Assembly (NCBI GenBank): GCA_033725935.1
Contig: MU867091.1
Location: 1-64,000 of the forward strand
Direction of reading: 5' to 3'
From: Cladorrhinum sp. PSN259
Taxonomy: Eukaryota; Ascomycota; Sordariomycetes; Sordariales; Podosporaceae
DNA: 64,000 bases
Part shown: one piece after another, positions 43,785 to 53,913 of the stretch
Layout: every line of letters starts with the position of its first letter
How positions within the stretch are numbered: position 1 is the stretch's first letter
Made by a program: the position numbers and the translations under genes
The notes under the pieces: model-generated
Databases searched by the model: none
Told to the model about the DNA's origin: nothing
The model's input: only the letters and a program-made list of their open reading frames with translations

Positions 43785-44037
43785 CAGACAATCTGGTCGG
43801 CCAAGATTTCGATAAGAGGCAGAGAGACGGCGGATTTTGAATACTGACAATAACAGAGGTGTTGCCGATAATGCTTCTCAGTGTTGTCTCCAACTCGGGA
43901 TTATCATTGGTGATGGACACGGAGCGGTGTCCGTAGACGTATCGGGTCCTTTGTTCGTTGGCGATGCTGATGTTTCCGCGCAAGCAGTCATTGGTATTGT
44001 TGGTTCCGAGCGGGACCGAAGTACCTTCCGGAGCCAT
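43759..44037 (-). CDS. Possible small gene
   Basis: A 92-codon frame from ATG 44037, preceded by a very CT-rich stretch like a fungal 5' leader. It has balanced composition (NNTNDCLRGNISIANEQ, NPELETTLRSIIGN) and overlaps the 3' end of the DUF3176 gene by 26 bp, antisense. No family seen; it could be chance. Confidence 0.3.
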   Translation of the reverse strand: MAPEGTSVPLGTNNTNDCLRGNISIANEQRTRYVYGHRSVSITNDNPELETTLRSIIGNTSVIVSIQNPPSLCLLSKSWPTRLSVTPCCPHF

Positions 44038-44460
44038 ACCCGTTGACGGATGAGAGAGAAAGAGAGAGGGGGAAAGAGCGAGAAGGAGAGAGGCGGGAGT
44101 GTAGCGGGGCGGATGATGCTGCAATTTTCTTCATTGAAGGAAGGTGCAACGGGCACCCCGGGAAGCCTGGTGCCGGAGAACCTTCTGTTTTATCATTCCA
44201 GCCAATAATTATTGTTTCCAAAGTGCGACTGTAGACAATTCACGAGAATAACGGTTAAAGCAGATGCTATTGTTCCAGTACTTGCTTTCAAATGCGTTTT
44301 ACACAGTAAACCAATAAAAAACATAGGGTTTGCGGCGGCTCACTTTCTGGACGGACAGACATCTTAAAATCCCTTTGATTACCAAGTAAAGGAAGACCAT
44401 CTATATTCATAAATCCTCATTATATATACCATCGCATCTAATATCGTCTCTCTATACAGA

Positions 44461-45831
44461 CTACAACCCGTTCGTAATCCCACTCAACAACGACTTGGTA
44501 TACCCCCAAACCATGGTCGAGTCCTGCGCCCTAAACGTCGCGCCGGTCCAGTAAGTGTTCTTCTGCCCCTGCAAGCCAAACAAGTCGCTGTAGTATCCAT
44601 TCTTGATGTCGTTGGCCGTGACCTGCAGATTATACGGTCCATGCGCGTACCAAGCGTGCAGCTTGGTCTTGCCGTTACCCATCCCGCTCCTGGATACCAT
44701 GTTGTTCAGATCATTAACGCACGCGGCGGCCGCCAGTTCCTTGGAGAGGTTGAACTGAGTGGCATAGTTGACCACTCGCGCCTTGTTGGGGAGCGGGGTG
44801 TAGCTGAGCGTAAAGACCATTGGCAGATTCGGGAGTTGGAAGTTTGAGGTGGACGCGACCGCGTTGCGGATTGTGGTGTTCTCCGGGAAGGAGGGGTTGG
44901 ACACAACCCCGGCATAGTACCCGTATCCTCTAAGCTTGGAGAAGAGTCTGAGCTCCTGGACGCTGAGGTCCCACCCCAAGAGGTTGTCAAGGGTGGGAGG
45001 GGCGGCCATGAGGAGCTTCTTGGCTTTGATGGTCTTGATCGTGTTCCCCAGCATGACTTTTACCGTCACGCCCGTGCTGGAACGTTGAACGAGGAAGACG
45101 TTGGCGTTGTAGAGGACTTTGGGGCCCAAAATGGTGGAGGCGGAGCGGTAGAGGTCGTTGGTGTCGCTCGCGCCTATCAGGGAGTTGGCGGCGATGTTGT
45201 TGGCTAGGTCGAGGTTGACGGTCACCATTACGTAGACGGTGGGGACCTTTGAGATGTCCCAGCCTTGAGTAAACAAGTTGAAGAGGAAGACGACGGGCTC
45301 GATCTGGTGCTTCCTTGCAAAGTCGCCAAAGGGGAGGAGGAGGTCCTCCGGGACGGGGTTAGGGAGGTTCAAGCCGCTGTTGAGGTAGGCGTAGTTGGTC
45401 ATGTAGATTTGGATGTACTTTCCGAATGCTGCCGGGAAGCCCGGGTTGAGGGTCGGGTCGCTGACGTACTGGCCTGTGGGGATGTTGAGGGTGGAGGAGT
45501 TGATGCCATCGTAACCGACTGGTCCCAGCGGCACGCCTAACCTTGCGGCATACTCGGTGACGATGGGGAGGTTGTGAAAGACTTGGACTCCCGCGTTGAC
45601 TTTTTGGCCGGTTGTTGGGTCGGTGTAAGTCTCTGCGTGGCCTCCCAGGTCGGACTGCTTCTCGATGACCACAACGTCGACCCCTTGGTCTTGGAGTGAG
45701 ACTGCTCCGTAGGTTCCGGCCGAACCACCACCGATAATCACAACATCAGTGTTGATGGTGGATTGCGCAACCACCAGTTGGGAGGTGGCCACGAGGGAAG
45801 CAAGGATGGTGTGGGAGTTGCGGAACAACAT
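44461..45831 (-). CDS. Secreted FAD-dependent oxidoreductase, 456 aa
   Basis: Single exon. Signal peptide MLFRNSHTILASLVATSQLV then the dinucleotide-binding loop VVIIGGGSAGTYGA at residues 30-43, the acidic end of beta-2 (VVVIEKQSDLGGHAETY) and the GG-doublet region expected for FAD-binding amine-oxidase-type flavoproteins. The C-terminal part (TYWTGATFRAQDSTMVWGYTKSLL) matches the substrate/FAD-closing end of the same superfamily. Closest recognisable relatives are secreted fungal flavoproteins of the beta-cyclopiazonate-dehydrogenase-like group. There is no biosynthetic cluster around it, so a pathway assignment is not warranted. Acts outside the cell or in the secretory path. Confidence 0.85.
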   Translation of the reverse strand: MLFRNSHTILASLVATSQLVVAQSTINTDVVIIGGGSAGTYGAVSLQDQGVDVVVIEKQSDLGGHAETYTDPTTGQKVNAGVQVFHNLPIVTEYAARLGVPLGPVGYDGINSSTLNIPTGQYVSDPTLNPGFPAAFGKYIQIYMTNYAYLNSGLNLPNPVPEDLLLPFGDFARKHQIEPVVFLFNLFTQGWDISKVPTVYVMVTVNLDLANNIAANSLIGASDTNDLYRSASTILGPKVLYNANVFLVQRSSTGVTVKVMLGNTIKTIKAKKLLMAAPPTLDNLLGWDLSVQELRLFSKLRGYGYYAGVVSNPSFPENTTIRNAVASTSNFQLPNLPMVFTLSYTPLPNKARVVNYATQFNLSKELAAAACVNDLNNMVSRSGMGNGKTKLHAWYAHGPYNLQVTANDIKNGYYSDLFGLQGQKNTYWTGATFRAQDSTMVWGYTKSLLSGITNGL

Positions 45832-47412
45832 GGCTGTGAAGATGTTGATATTAGGTTGGGAGCTGCTGATGATGAGCCATTGTTCCGACAGACTGGTTGG
45901 AAACTCTTTTCTTATATGCTTGTTTCTTCCCCATCCTTGTGGAGATCATTCAGGTCTGGTATCACAACACGACGACGATGGGATTATCGTGGGGCTGGCA
46001 AACACGTGCGAGATCCGTGCGAGTTGAGTGTAGTGCGACGGCACAGGAGATCCTTCGGGGTGAGCGAGACTTCCAGAATACCGCTAGAGCCGAGCTACTG
46101 GCGGCGCATGGAGGAGCTCACTTCCCAAAGCGGTATAAAGCTTCACCAAACGTTCCATTACACTTGTCAAGTATCCGTCAGCAAGTGTAGAATATCTTTT
46201 TTTCATAATTGGCTAATATTTCATTAGTCTACTGCAGGCACTGGGGCATTTCTACACTAGAACCGTCTGATTTTGGTATCGTGATTGGCAGAGGCTGGGG
46301 AACTTTTGTTTTGGAAGTTACTTACCCCTGTCGGTAAACACACGCTTGGGAATAAACATCTGACAACGATGTTACTGTGATGGCTGAGTGATAGTGAGAA
46401 CGCAAACCCACCTACAATGCGCCGGTTTCCGTTACTGCACAGTCCCACGATGTCGGACTCCCCATATCTGGCTACGCACTCAAGTGGCACCGTGGGATTC
46501 CATCGCTTCCACATTCGACAGAAACGCCGTGCAGCCCTACCCTTGCTCCTTGTCTGAGGCGCGTACCATGTCACGGCGTGGACTTGTTCGTTCCAAGATC
46601 TTACCAGATCTGGTGCTAATGCGCTTGAGCCGCATGTAAACATGACTTTAAAGTGATAGACTTGCATCAAGTGTATAAAAGCCAAATATGGCAAACACAA
46701 GGATCATGATAGCTCCAAGTTGAGAGCCAAGTCTCGTAAGTTTACAAACTATTAAACATTGGCAAGCAACCATGCAACCATTCAATAGTGGTGGAGGTAC
46801 ATATGTTCTTGCGTTTTTCAGGCATTGAACTCGTGACATGGGCTTTTCTTTGATCTCTTGTTCCGCCAGCCAGCTCGCAGGATCAAGCACCAGAATATTT
46901 ACGCTACCGGGACAGGTAGGCAGACAACAACTACCTATTTAATATGCTGCTCTTACCGCAAAAGTTGGGACCATCTTTGGTGGATATTGCTGTGGGCGTC
47001 AGTGAGATAAAACTTGTCGGACTGGTAGCCGATATTATGTAGCTGCTTTGCCACCTTGGCGCTTCCAACCAGCGCCCAGTGACTGTGGAAGCGCAGAAAA
47101 CAATCTGAGTGGTGGATGAAATCAAGAGCAACGACGCCCTGGATGAATATCTTGGAGTTACAAACTTGGTCAACCGAGCCGAAGATCCCACGTGCGGATT
47201 CATGTATATTTTGTTTACATTTCAGTAGTACACAAAATGTCAGAGCCACCTGTTTTGACATCTGTAGTGTGATATGAAAAAGAGGAAAAGGGAGCTCGCA
47301 TTAAGTCCGAAGTTACGGTCACACAATAAATACATGCAATACCACACCATCAGGAACAACAGGAAATCATCCATTTGCCAGCATCATCATGCAACTACTT
47401 CCCCAATCTCAT
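45832..47412. other. Gene-poor region
   Basis: Only weak frames. The best is 46953-47261 on the minus strand (FHSHWALVGSAKVAKQLHNI, FYLTDAHSNIHQRWSQ), which reads like a protein fragment but has no family I know and no clear start. The frames at 46257-46700 look fortuitous. Confidence 0.4.
45911..45916 (-). promoter_or_regulatory. Putative TATA element
   Basis: TATAAG on the minus strand about 80 bp upstream of the ATG at 45831. Confidence 0.45.
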
Positions 47413-48450
47413 TCACAGATACGGCCCCAAAACCTCCATCGTATGGCTCCAAACCTTCTCCTGCGCCTTCTCCCGCAACACTTTCACATTCTTTTCGTTC
47501 GGCGTACACTCACCATTATAATCAGCCAACCACAACCCTCCCTCCGTACTCTTCCCTTCCTTCCCATCCCACCGCACCACCCTTTCCCCATCATTACCCC
47601 CATACAACCCACTGCACCCCATAAACAAATACCTCTCCCCAACTTCTTCCTCATTCCTTCCCAAAAGCCGAATCAACGGGTCAAGCAAAAGCCAAACAAC
47701 CCAACCCATCCAACTATTTTTATCTTCAACGGTCCTCCACACATTTCCCGTATTGACTATCCCCGGCCAAGCATGAATAAACACGACCTCTTTGTTATCC
47801 CTCGCCAGAACCTCCATCCCCAGCGTATTCATAGCGAGGTACTGCCCCTGCGCCTTGTACCCCATCAATCCCCTACTCTGCTGGCCCTTCATTCCGAGAT
47901 CATCAACATCCGGTATCGAGCTGGGGCGTTCCAGACCGCCGCCGCCAATGCTTATCACCCTGCCATTTTTCCTTTTGAGAAGCGGTAATAACTGCTGGAT
48001 AAACAAAATCCGCGAGTAGTATTCAAGTGACTGGGCGACTTCCAGCCCTTCGCTCGTCTCGTCCCGCTTGTTGGACGGGGGCGCGTACCCCGCTGACAAG
48101 AACAAAAAGTCCAGAGAAGAGGATTCTGATTCTTCTTTTGAGAGTATGAGAGAGGAGAGACGGCGTACTTCAGACAGCAAAGAGATTTCGCCTTGCAAGA
48201 GAATGATTTCTGCGTGGGGATTGATCTCGCGGAGAGAAGAAACGAAAACCTCGGTTTGTGCGAGGGAGGACGGTCGGACGGTGAGGTAGATTCTGATCGG
48301 GAGGTTGCCGAGGGTTGAAGAGGCGACGACGAGGGATCTGAGCGTGTATTTACCAATGCCTGAGGTGCCGCCTACGAAGAGGGAGGTTTGCGGGATGGTG
48401 GAGGATGTGAGTGTTGAGAGGGAGGATTTGATTTGGGTGTAGGCGACCAT
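47413..48450 (-). CDS. Atypical short-chain dehydrogenase/reductase
   Basis: Single exon, 345 aa. The Rossmann start is clear: SLFVGGTSGIGKYTLRSL (TGxxxGIG-type, residues 23-40), followed by LDFLFLSAGYAPP (NNAG-like motif with SAG) and RVISIGGGGLE where the catalytic Ser strand lies. The expected YxxxK reads YKAQGQY, so the Lys of the active site is not in place. HAWPGIVNTGNVW matches the PG motif after the active site. The last 90 residues exceed a classical SDR. Fold assignment is firm; activity is doubtful. Homologous fungal proteins appear in and out of secondary-metabolite clusters; no cluster is seen here. Confidence 0.8.
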   Translation of the reverse strand: MVAYTQIKSSLSTLTSSTIPQTSLFVGGTSGIGKYTLRSLVVASSTLGNLPIRIYLTVRPSSLAQTEVFVSSLREINPHAEIILLQGEISLLSEVRRLSSLILSKEESESSSLDFLFLSAGYAPPSNKRDETSEGLEVAQSLEYYSRILFIQQLLPLLKRKNGRVISIGGGGLERPSSIPDVDDLGMKGQQSRGLMGYKAQGQYLAMNTLGMEVLARDNKEVVFIHAWPGIVNTGNVWRTVEDKNSWMGWVVWLLLDPLIRLLGRNEEEVGERYLFMGCSGLYGGNDGERVVRWDGKEGKSTEGGLWLADYNGECTPNEKNVKVLREKAQEKVWSHTMEVLGPYL

Positions 48451-49264
48451 TTTGATCGTTTGTAGCGAATTTTTTATATTTTATATTTTAGATAGAAAGT
48501 TTAGGAGAAGAAGGGGTGTGATATGAAGGATGTTTATAGGAAGGAAAGTTTGGACGGAGGATGCGGAATGCGGAGTAACATTGAGTGCGACTGATGAGGT
48601 GGTTGGCGACTCATTCGTGTAACGTGAATGCTGACTAAAATATGCAAGGAGATATGGTGCTGCAAGTACCATGGCTTTGTTTTCAATCAAAAAGAGTGAA
48701 TGCTAAGAATAAACTCGAGGGACAATCAAGTATTTGCAATCATCTACTCTGTTGGTCTCACACGCATTGTATTAGCTGTTTGGTTGATGGTTTACTTGAA
48801 AGGCCCGTAAAAGCCCTGCTAGCGAGTCTCTGGGTTTTATTTTCTTTGAGCATAGCAATCTCCTGTTCTTGAAAAGGGTCAACTCATTTACTTTCATGTG
48901 GATGCGATTACAGGTGCCTCATCAACACGTCAAAAGCAATGAAATGATAAAGGAAGGGACTTGAACTGTCCGAAATCCATCCGGCAACCACATACCACAA
49001 AATAACTTACTCAGCGGCTTCTCCTTTACTTTTGTTGAAGTCTTTGTTTTATTCGTCAATTCAAAACACACCGTTCCTGTCAAGGAGAGAAACAAAAATC
49101 CTTTATTTGTTTGTCCGGACAAGCATCGGGAATGAATCGGCCAGGGTCGGTCGTTCTTTTCTTTATTCAATTTCCGCCCATTCTGCAACTTCCTCGAGTA
49201 CGGCATTAACCTGAGATTCAATTATTTTGTTTTACCACCTCCCAACACACAACACCAAACAAAC
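48451..49264. other. Divergent promoter region
   Basis: 814 bp between divergent starts at 48450 and 49265; CA-rich leader (CCAACACACAACACCAAACA) just before 49265. No gene seen. Confidence 0.5.
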
Positions 49265-50743
49265 ATGGCCGCACCACAGCAGGTATCCCCCGTCCAGGAG
49301 ACATTCCTCCACGATGACTCTGACACGGCATCCGAAGCCGGCTCAGAATCACCATCAGTAATGTACCAAGCCGAACCTTTCGACACATTCAAAACTCGCA
49401 TCCACGAACTGACCCTCACGCAAATCTGGCCAAACGCAAACTCTGACCAAATAACAATCGAGAGGCTCCGAAGCAGCGGGTTCAACCGGATCATAGGAAT
49501 AACCTGGGATGTGGACAACCACAAGCTCCAGCACGTGGTCCGGGTCCCTTGGTTTCCAGACGATGACCTCGCCGCCCAAGCCGCTCCCCTGGACTTGATC
49601 AAGAAGCACACAAAAATTCCTTGTGCAAAGATCATCCAGTACGACCTCTCAACAGAAAACCCTCTCGAGTCTCCGTACATGATCCAGGATCACGTCCCGG
49701 GTGTGGACCTACACAGTCTAATGCACAACCAGGAGACCGGCAAAGTAGACAATAAAATCTCCCACCACGGATGGCAGAAGCTTGCCAGAGAACTTGGGTC
49801 CATAACCCGGCAGATGCTTTCCACGCGCAGCACCGTCGCCGGCACCATCGTGCTATCCCCGGACCGAGCCAAAAGCCTTCACATCGCCCCGTTCCCCACT
49901 ACCACCTCGGATTCCGCTTCGACAACATCAAGACCGTACATCTCCTGCGTTCAATCCGAAATAACACCTTCCCGAATATCTGACCTTTTGACCTCCCTTT
50001 TTACCTTTGAGAGAGAAAAGGAATTAGCAGAGGGCACTCGTGCAGATTTACCATCGCCCTGGCCGCATTTGATTACTTTAACTTCCGAGTTATACTCTCA
50101 AGGGCACTTTCAGAATTTAAACTACGCGCTCTGCCATCCTGATCTCTTACCGAGAAACATACTCGTAAGCCCGCAATTTTTGTCTGGAACTCGCAGCAGC
50201 ACGAAATCTTCCATCGCAGCTATTCTAGACTGGGATTCCGCACTGCTAGCGCCGAGCTTTATGGCGTGTCGGCCCCCCGCCTGGCTTTGGAACCACGGGG
50301 AGGAATATGAAGTCGCACAGTCAAATGAGGCAGACGAAAGTGAGAGGAACACAAAGGTGGAGCCGAATACTCGGGAGGGTGAAATTATAAAGCAGATTTT
50401 TGACGAGGCTGCCGGAGAGGAGTACGTGAGGTTGGCGTACGATCCTGTGTATGTCTTGCTCAGACAGTTGTTTAAATTTGCGATTGGGGGTGTGAATAAT
50501 AGTGACCAGTTGGAATTGGCTCGGCGGTTGGTTGAGGAGTGGGAGGAGATTAAGAGGGGGAAGAACTTGAAGGAGGGTGATGACGAAGGTGCGGATGAGG
50601 CTGAGAATGGATTGCTGTCGCCGATTACGGAACAGCCTAGTGCTCAAGAGTCGCCTCATCAAATTCGTACCCAGACACAGTCGGAAGGAGAGAAGAAGGG
50701 AAAGGTGGCCAAGATTTGGAAGAAGAGGTGTGTTGTCATGTGA
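49265..50743 (+). CDS. Phosphotransferase-like (APH) protein, catalytically complete
   Basis: Single exon, 492 aa. Kinase/aminoglycoside-phosphotransferase fold: VRVPWFPDDDL...LIKKHTKIPCAKII for the N-lobe, MIQDHVPGVDL hinge, catalytic loop LCHPDLLPRNILV (His291, Asp293, Asn298) and metal-binding ILDWDSA (Asp322, Asp324). A conserved C-terminal helix set (IFDEAAGEEYVRLAYDPVYV) is shared with the paralogue at 25764. The last 60 residues are charged and end in a KKRCVVM sequence, a CaaX-like terminus (Cys-Val-Val-Met) that could be farnesylated. Fungal APH-like proteins are numerous, and their substrates (small molecules or proteins) are mostly unknown. Confidence 0.85.
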   Translation: MAAPQQVSPVQETFLHDDSDTASEAGSESPSVMYQAEPFDTFKTRIHELTLTQIWPNANSDQITIERLRSSGFNRIIGITWDVDNHKLQHVVRVPWFPDDDLAAQAAPLDLIKKHTKIPCAKIIQYDLSTENPLESPYMIQDHVPGVDLHSLMHNQETGKVDNKISHHGWQKLARELGSITRQMLSTRSTVAGTIVLSPDRAKSLHIAPFPTTTSDSASTTSRPYISCVQSEITPSRISDLLTSLFTFEREKELAEGTRADLPSPWPHLITLTSELYSQGHFQNLNYALCHPDLLPRNILVSPQFLSGTRSSTKSSIAAILDWDSALLAPSFMACRPPAWLWNHGEEYEVAQSNEADESERNTKVEPNTREGEIIKQIFDEAAGEEYVRLAYDPVYVLLRQLFKFAIGGVNNSDQLELARRLVEEWEEIKRGKNLKEGDDEGADEAENGLLSPITEQPSAQESPHQIRTQTQSEGEKKGKVAKIWKKRCVVM

Positions 50744-51201
50744 GAGTTCCCCTTTTGGGCGGAACAAGTAGTCAAAATACAACAAATGTAATCGAAGTTT
50801 GTGGTCCAATGATCAATAATACTTGTGCTCGGATGATGAATCCCAATTGAAGGTTTTACATCAGGGCGGAACGTTGACATTCTTCGAGAAAACCTGATGC
50901 AAAAGGAAAGACCAGACCAAGAAATTGACAGCAGGTGGGGCAAAAGTTATAACTACTACTTTCTTAGCTTCAAGATGTCAAACGCCAGGGTTCGGGTTGT
51001 ATATGGCTACGCAGAACTCGCTCACGAACTATTGAACTTTAGTCTCCAACTTTGAAGCTCCAGAATCCCTGCAAGCTTCGTGGCTCCCTTAAACACCAAA
51101 CCCAGTCGCCACGAGAAAGTCAACCTCCAACTTTGCGCAAGATGCTCTGGGCCATGCCACCGCGATAACCGAATTGTGTCGCCAATTCCCCAAAACCAAT
51201 C
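50744..51201. other. Intergenic region
   Basis: 3' flank of the phosphotransferase-like gene and 5' leader of the next; no gene seen. Confidence 0.6.
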
Positions 51202-52193
51202 ATGATCATGTTACCATCACAATTGCTGCTCATTGCAGCTTCCACGCTCTTCGCGCAAACCACCCTCGCCGGCGCGCCCCACGAGCACGCGCTCCCTTCC
51301 TACCACTATGGCGCCCCTATCCAGGTAGAATGCATGAATCGAAGCTCGTATGTTTTTCTCTTCAACTCTTTCTCCCCAAAAATCCCATCTAATTTTTTTT
51401 GGTTTACTCTTCTAGAGAAACAGGCGAACACATCTCCCTCCCAAACTCGCCAACGCACGAGATCCAATGGATCCCCTTCCCGACCTGCAACGAGACCAAC
51501 CTGCCCCTATCGTTCAAGTACGGCATCGAGGAAGAAAAAAACTGCACGATAGCAATGATCTCGGACCCCTTTTTCCACCTGCTCGAATTTTACATCCACG
51601 CCGACGCCCCCTTGGCCTGCCGATTACCCTCGCGACCGCCCCCGCACGTCGAGGTGGTCGGGCAGAAGCAGCCCGAGCAGGAATACATCCCCCTGGTCTT
51701 TGCGCTCGCGGGGACGCTCCAGCTGAGCCACATGCACATCAGCACGCACATGAACGTCCTGCTGCACAGCACGCCCAAGGAGCACATCCATCCGCACGAC
51801 AGCGGCGTGCTCGACAGCGCGACCGCCTACTCGACCAGCCCGCTGACGCACATGGAAAAGGGGGAAGGAGACACAAGGAGGCTGGTTATTGGTGATCCGC
51901 TGCCGTTAAAATTCAGCGTGAGGTGGTTTCCTACCGCCGAGCTGCCCAAAACTGAGGGACACGTCGAGTGGCAGGGCATGCGAGGACACGTAAATGCCAG
52001 TACGGTGGTTTACAGCTTGTTGTCGTTTGTCGCGGGCGCCGTGGTCGCGGGTGTATATTTCATGGGGGTTGTGCTGCCGAGAAGACTTAAGGGGCGGTCT
52101 CTTGGTGGTGCGACGCCGTTGGGGTATGGGGTTGGGGGAGGAGTTGGGAACGGATGGGGGTATGCGGGACAGCAGAAGAGGGCTATTGATTGA
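51202..52193 (+). CDS. Type I membrane glycoprotein, 307 aa
   Basis: Exons 51202-51347 and 51416-52193 (68-nt intron, GTATGT donor, CTTCTAG acceptor, phase 2). The signal peptide MIMLPSQLLLIAASTLFAQTTLAG is followed by HEHALPSYHYGAPIQVECMNRS, a luminal domain with several N-glycosylation sequons (NRS, NET, NCT, NAS) and four to five cysteines, then one TM near residues 258-282 (VVYSLLSFVAGAVVAGVYFMGVVLP) with a short basic, Gly-rich cytosolic tail. The luminal domain is conserved-looking but I cannot place it; a secretory-pathway or cell-surface role is inferred. Confidence 0.75.
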
Positions 52194-52417
52194 ATTTGAG
52201 GGTTATAACTTTATCTAATGCTTTGATGGGTGTACGATTAGGCGGGTATGGATTGTTTTACGGATTAAGATTTATTTTAATACCCCTTTCTTGGTTTGTG
52301 GTTCTGGGGAAGGAGCGAGTTTTTTTTTCTTCTGAATTTTTGTGTTGTTCATGGATGGGCAAAAATGAGATATCAACAAGCGTTTTTGTTTCCTTCCCTT
52401 TTTTTATCCTCAAAAAT

Positions 52418-53132
52418 TTACCGCGTCTTCTTGCCCTCGGCCGCCTCGTCAGCAAAGTTAAGGCGCTCCACAATTCTCGATCCCATGTCGTATGCGCCGA
52501 TGAGAGCTATTGACTGTCAGTCTTTATTCCCCTTACACAAACCGATCAAGGAAAATTACTCACGAAAGATGACAAAAGGCGCATAAAACTGCCACCTCAA
52601 AGTCGCCTTCAGAGACTCGCTGTACACGCTGCTATCCCAATACCACGTATCATGGATGCAGACAGCAGTGGTAAAAGCCATCTCGAGGGCGTAGACGAAG
52701 AAAAGAAGCTCGTCTGTCCCCCGCGTGCCCTTTTGCTGGACGCCCAGACGATAGAGTCCCCACAGCGTCGTCGGGAGCAAAAAGAGAAGCTCAAAGTGGA
52801 GGAACAGTCCCATCCAGCTGTCGTGTCCCGACGCGGTCTCGGTGGACCACTGAACGACGGGATCGTTGTAGGTTTGGATGTACCATTGTTTGACCTTGTA
52901 GAAGATGTGGAGGGTGGATCCTTCGGGGAGGTAGAGGTTTGAGGGGTAGATGAATTCTAGGAGGTCGATTACTGCAGAAGTAAGTCAGTGTTAAAGATAA
53001 AGTTGAGGGGGGAAAAGAGGTGAGGAGAAGGTAGGTAGGTAGCTTACACAGGATGATGGGCAATTGCGCGTAGAACCAGGCTAGCCAGAGGTTATTCCTC
53101 CATGAAGTGTTGTAAACCGATACTGCTGCCAT
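52418..53132 (-). CDS. EXPERA-domain membrane protein (TMEM97/EBP-like)
   Basis: Three exons, 53132-53048, 52971-52564 and 52506-52418; introns of 76 and 57 nt; 193 aa. Four hydrophobic segments match the EXPERA plan: WLAWFYAQLPIILC/IDLLEFIYPSNLY, the NDPVVQW element, then LFLHFELLFLLPTTLWGLY, LLFFVYALEMAFTTAVCIHD and LRWQFYAPFVIFPLIG. EXPERA proteins (sterol isomerase EBP, TMEM97/sigma-2) are ER proteins acting on sterols. The Glu/His residues in TM regions (HFELL, YALEM, CIHD) fit the family. The C-terminus KKTR is a dilysine-like ER signal. It could be a TMEM97-type lipid regulator rather than an isomerase. Confidence 0.85.
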
Positions 53133-53479
53133 TTTTAATGAATACCCTTTTCAAGGCAAAAATAATTTGACGACGAGTGGAAGCAAAGTGAGAGTTGTAC
53201 GGATATGTAGCTGCCTTTTTATCTGACAGAACAGTTCGCGTTTCCCTTCAAAACCCAATGGTGTTGCGGCGCAGCAACCAAAACTGTCCAGGGACCCTTG
53301 AAGCAGGCCCCCTGGACCCTGGTCAATTTTCTCGCTTGTTGGGCAACCTTCCCTTGTCAACTGTGAACGACTACTACCCCACCACACCTTTTTTTTTAAT
53401 TTTTTTTTAAACTCTCCACAACGAAACCCTAGCCCGCACTTGAATGAGGTTCCTGAAGAGTAGACTTCAACAATAAAAA

Positions 53480-53619
53480 GGCAAGATGGCCGAGCGGTCT
53501 AAGGCGCCACGTTAAGGAGATATCCTTAATTCAATATCAATGATCCATCCCGATCTTGGGTCGGATCAAAGATGATTCCGTGGTCCGAAAGGGCGTGGGT
53601 TCGAATCCCACTCTTGTCA
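53480..53619 (+). tRNA. tRNA-Leu (AAG) with long intron
   Basis: Acceptor stem GGCAAGA/TCTTGTC plus discriminator A, D arm GGCCGAGCGGTCTAAGGC, anticodon stem CCACG/CGTGG with loop TTAAGG (anticodon AAG at 53514-53516), a long variable arm (TCCGAAAGGG) and T arm GTGGGTTCGAATCCCAC. The type II variable arm and AAG fit tRNA-Leu. The intron of about 55-58 nt sits 3' of the anticodon and contains its own hairpin (GATCC...GGATC). Confidence 0.92.
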
Positions 53620-53813
53620 CAGCAATACAATACCTTTCTTCTGAGGGTTCTCTTTTTGTCAATCTTGTTTTTATGTCAAGTGTTAAATGTTTGACATTGG
53701 CACTTGTCTCGTTCAAATCATATCCTCTTTCACAACAAAATCTCAGATGGAGAATGTCACACTGTCACTGCCGAAACTGATCATGTTTTTTTTTCTGCCA
53801 AAGAGATATTATA

Positions 53814-53836
53814 TACACACACACACACACACACAA
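53814..53836. repeat. (AC)n microsatellite
   Basis: About eleven AC dinucleotides in the 3' flank of the modular cysteine-rich gene. Confidence 0.95.
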
Positions 53837-53913
53837 ACACAATCCGAACTGTTGTTTACTACTCGCATGCAAAAAGGTATCTCAACAACAACAACCCAAC
53901 ATCAGGATTTTAC

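Noticed and set aside
44461..48450. Secondary-metabolite cluster around the FAD oxidoreductase and SDR
   Set aside because: No synthase, cyclase, transporter or pathway regulator lies nearby; two isolated redox proteins do not make a cluster.
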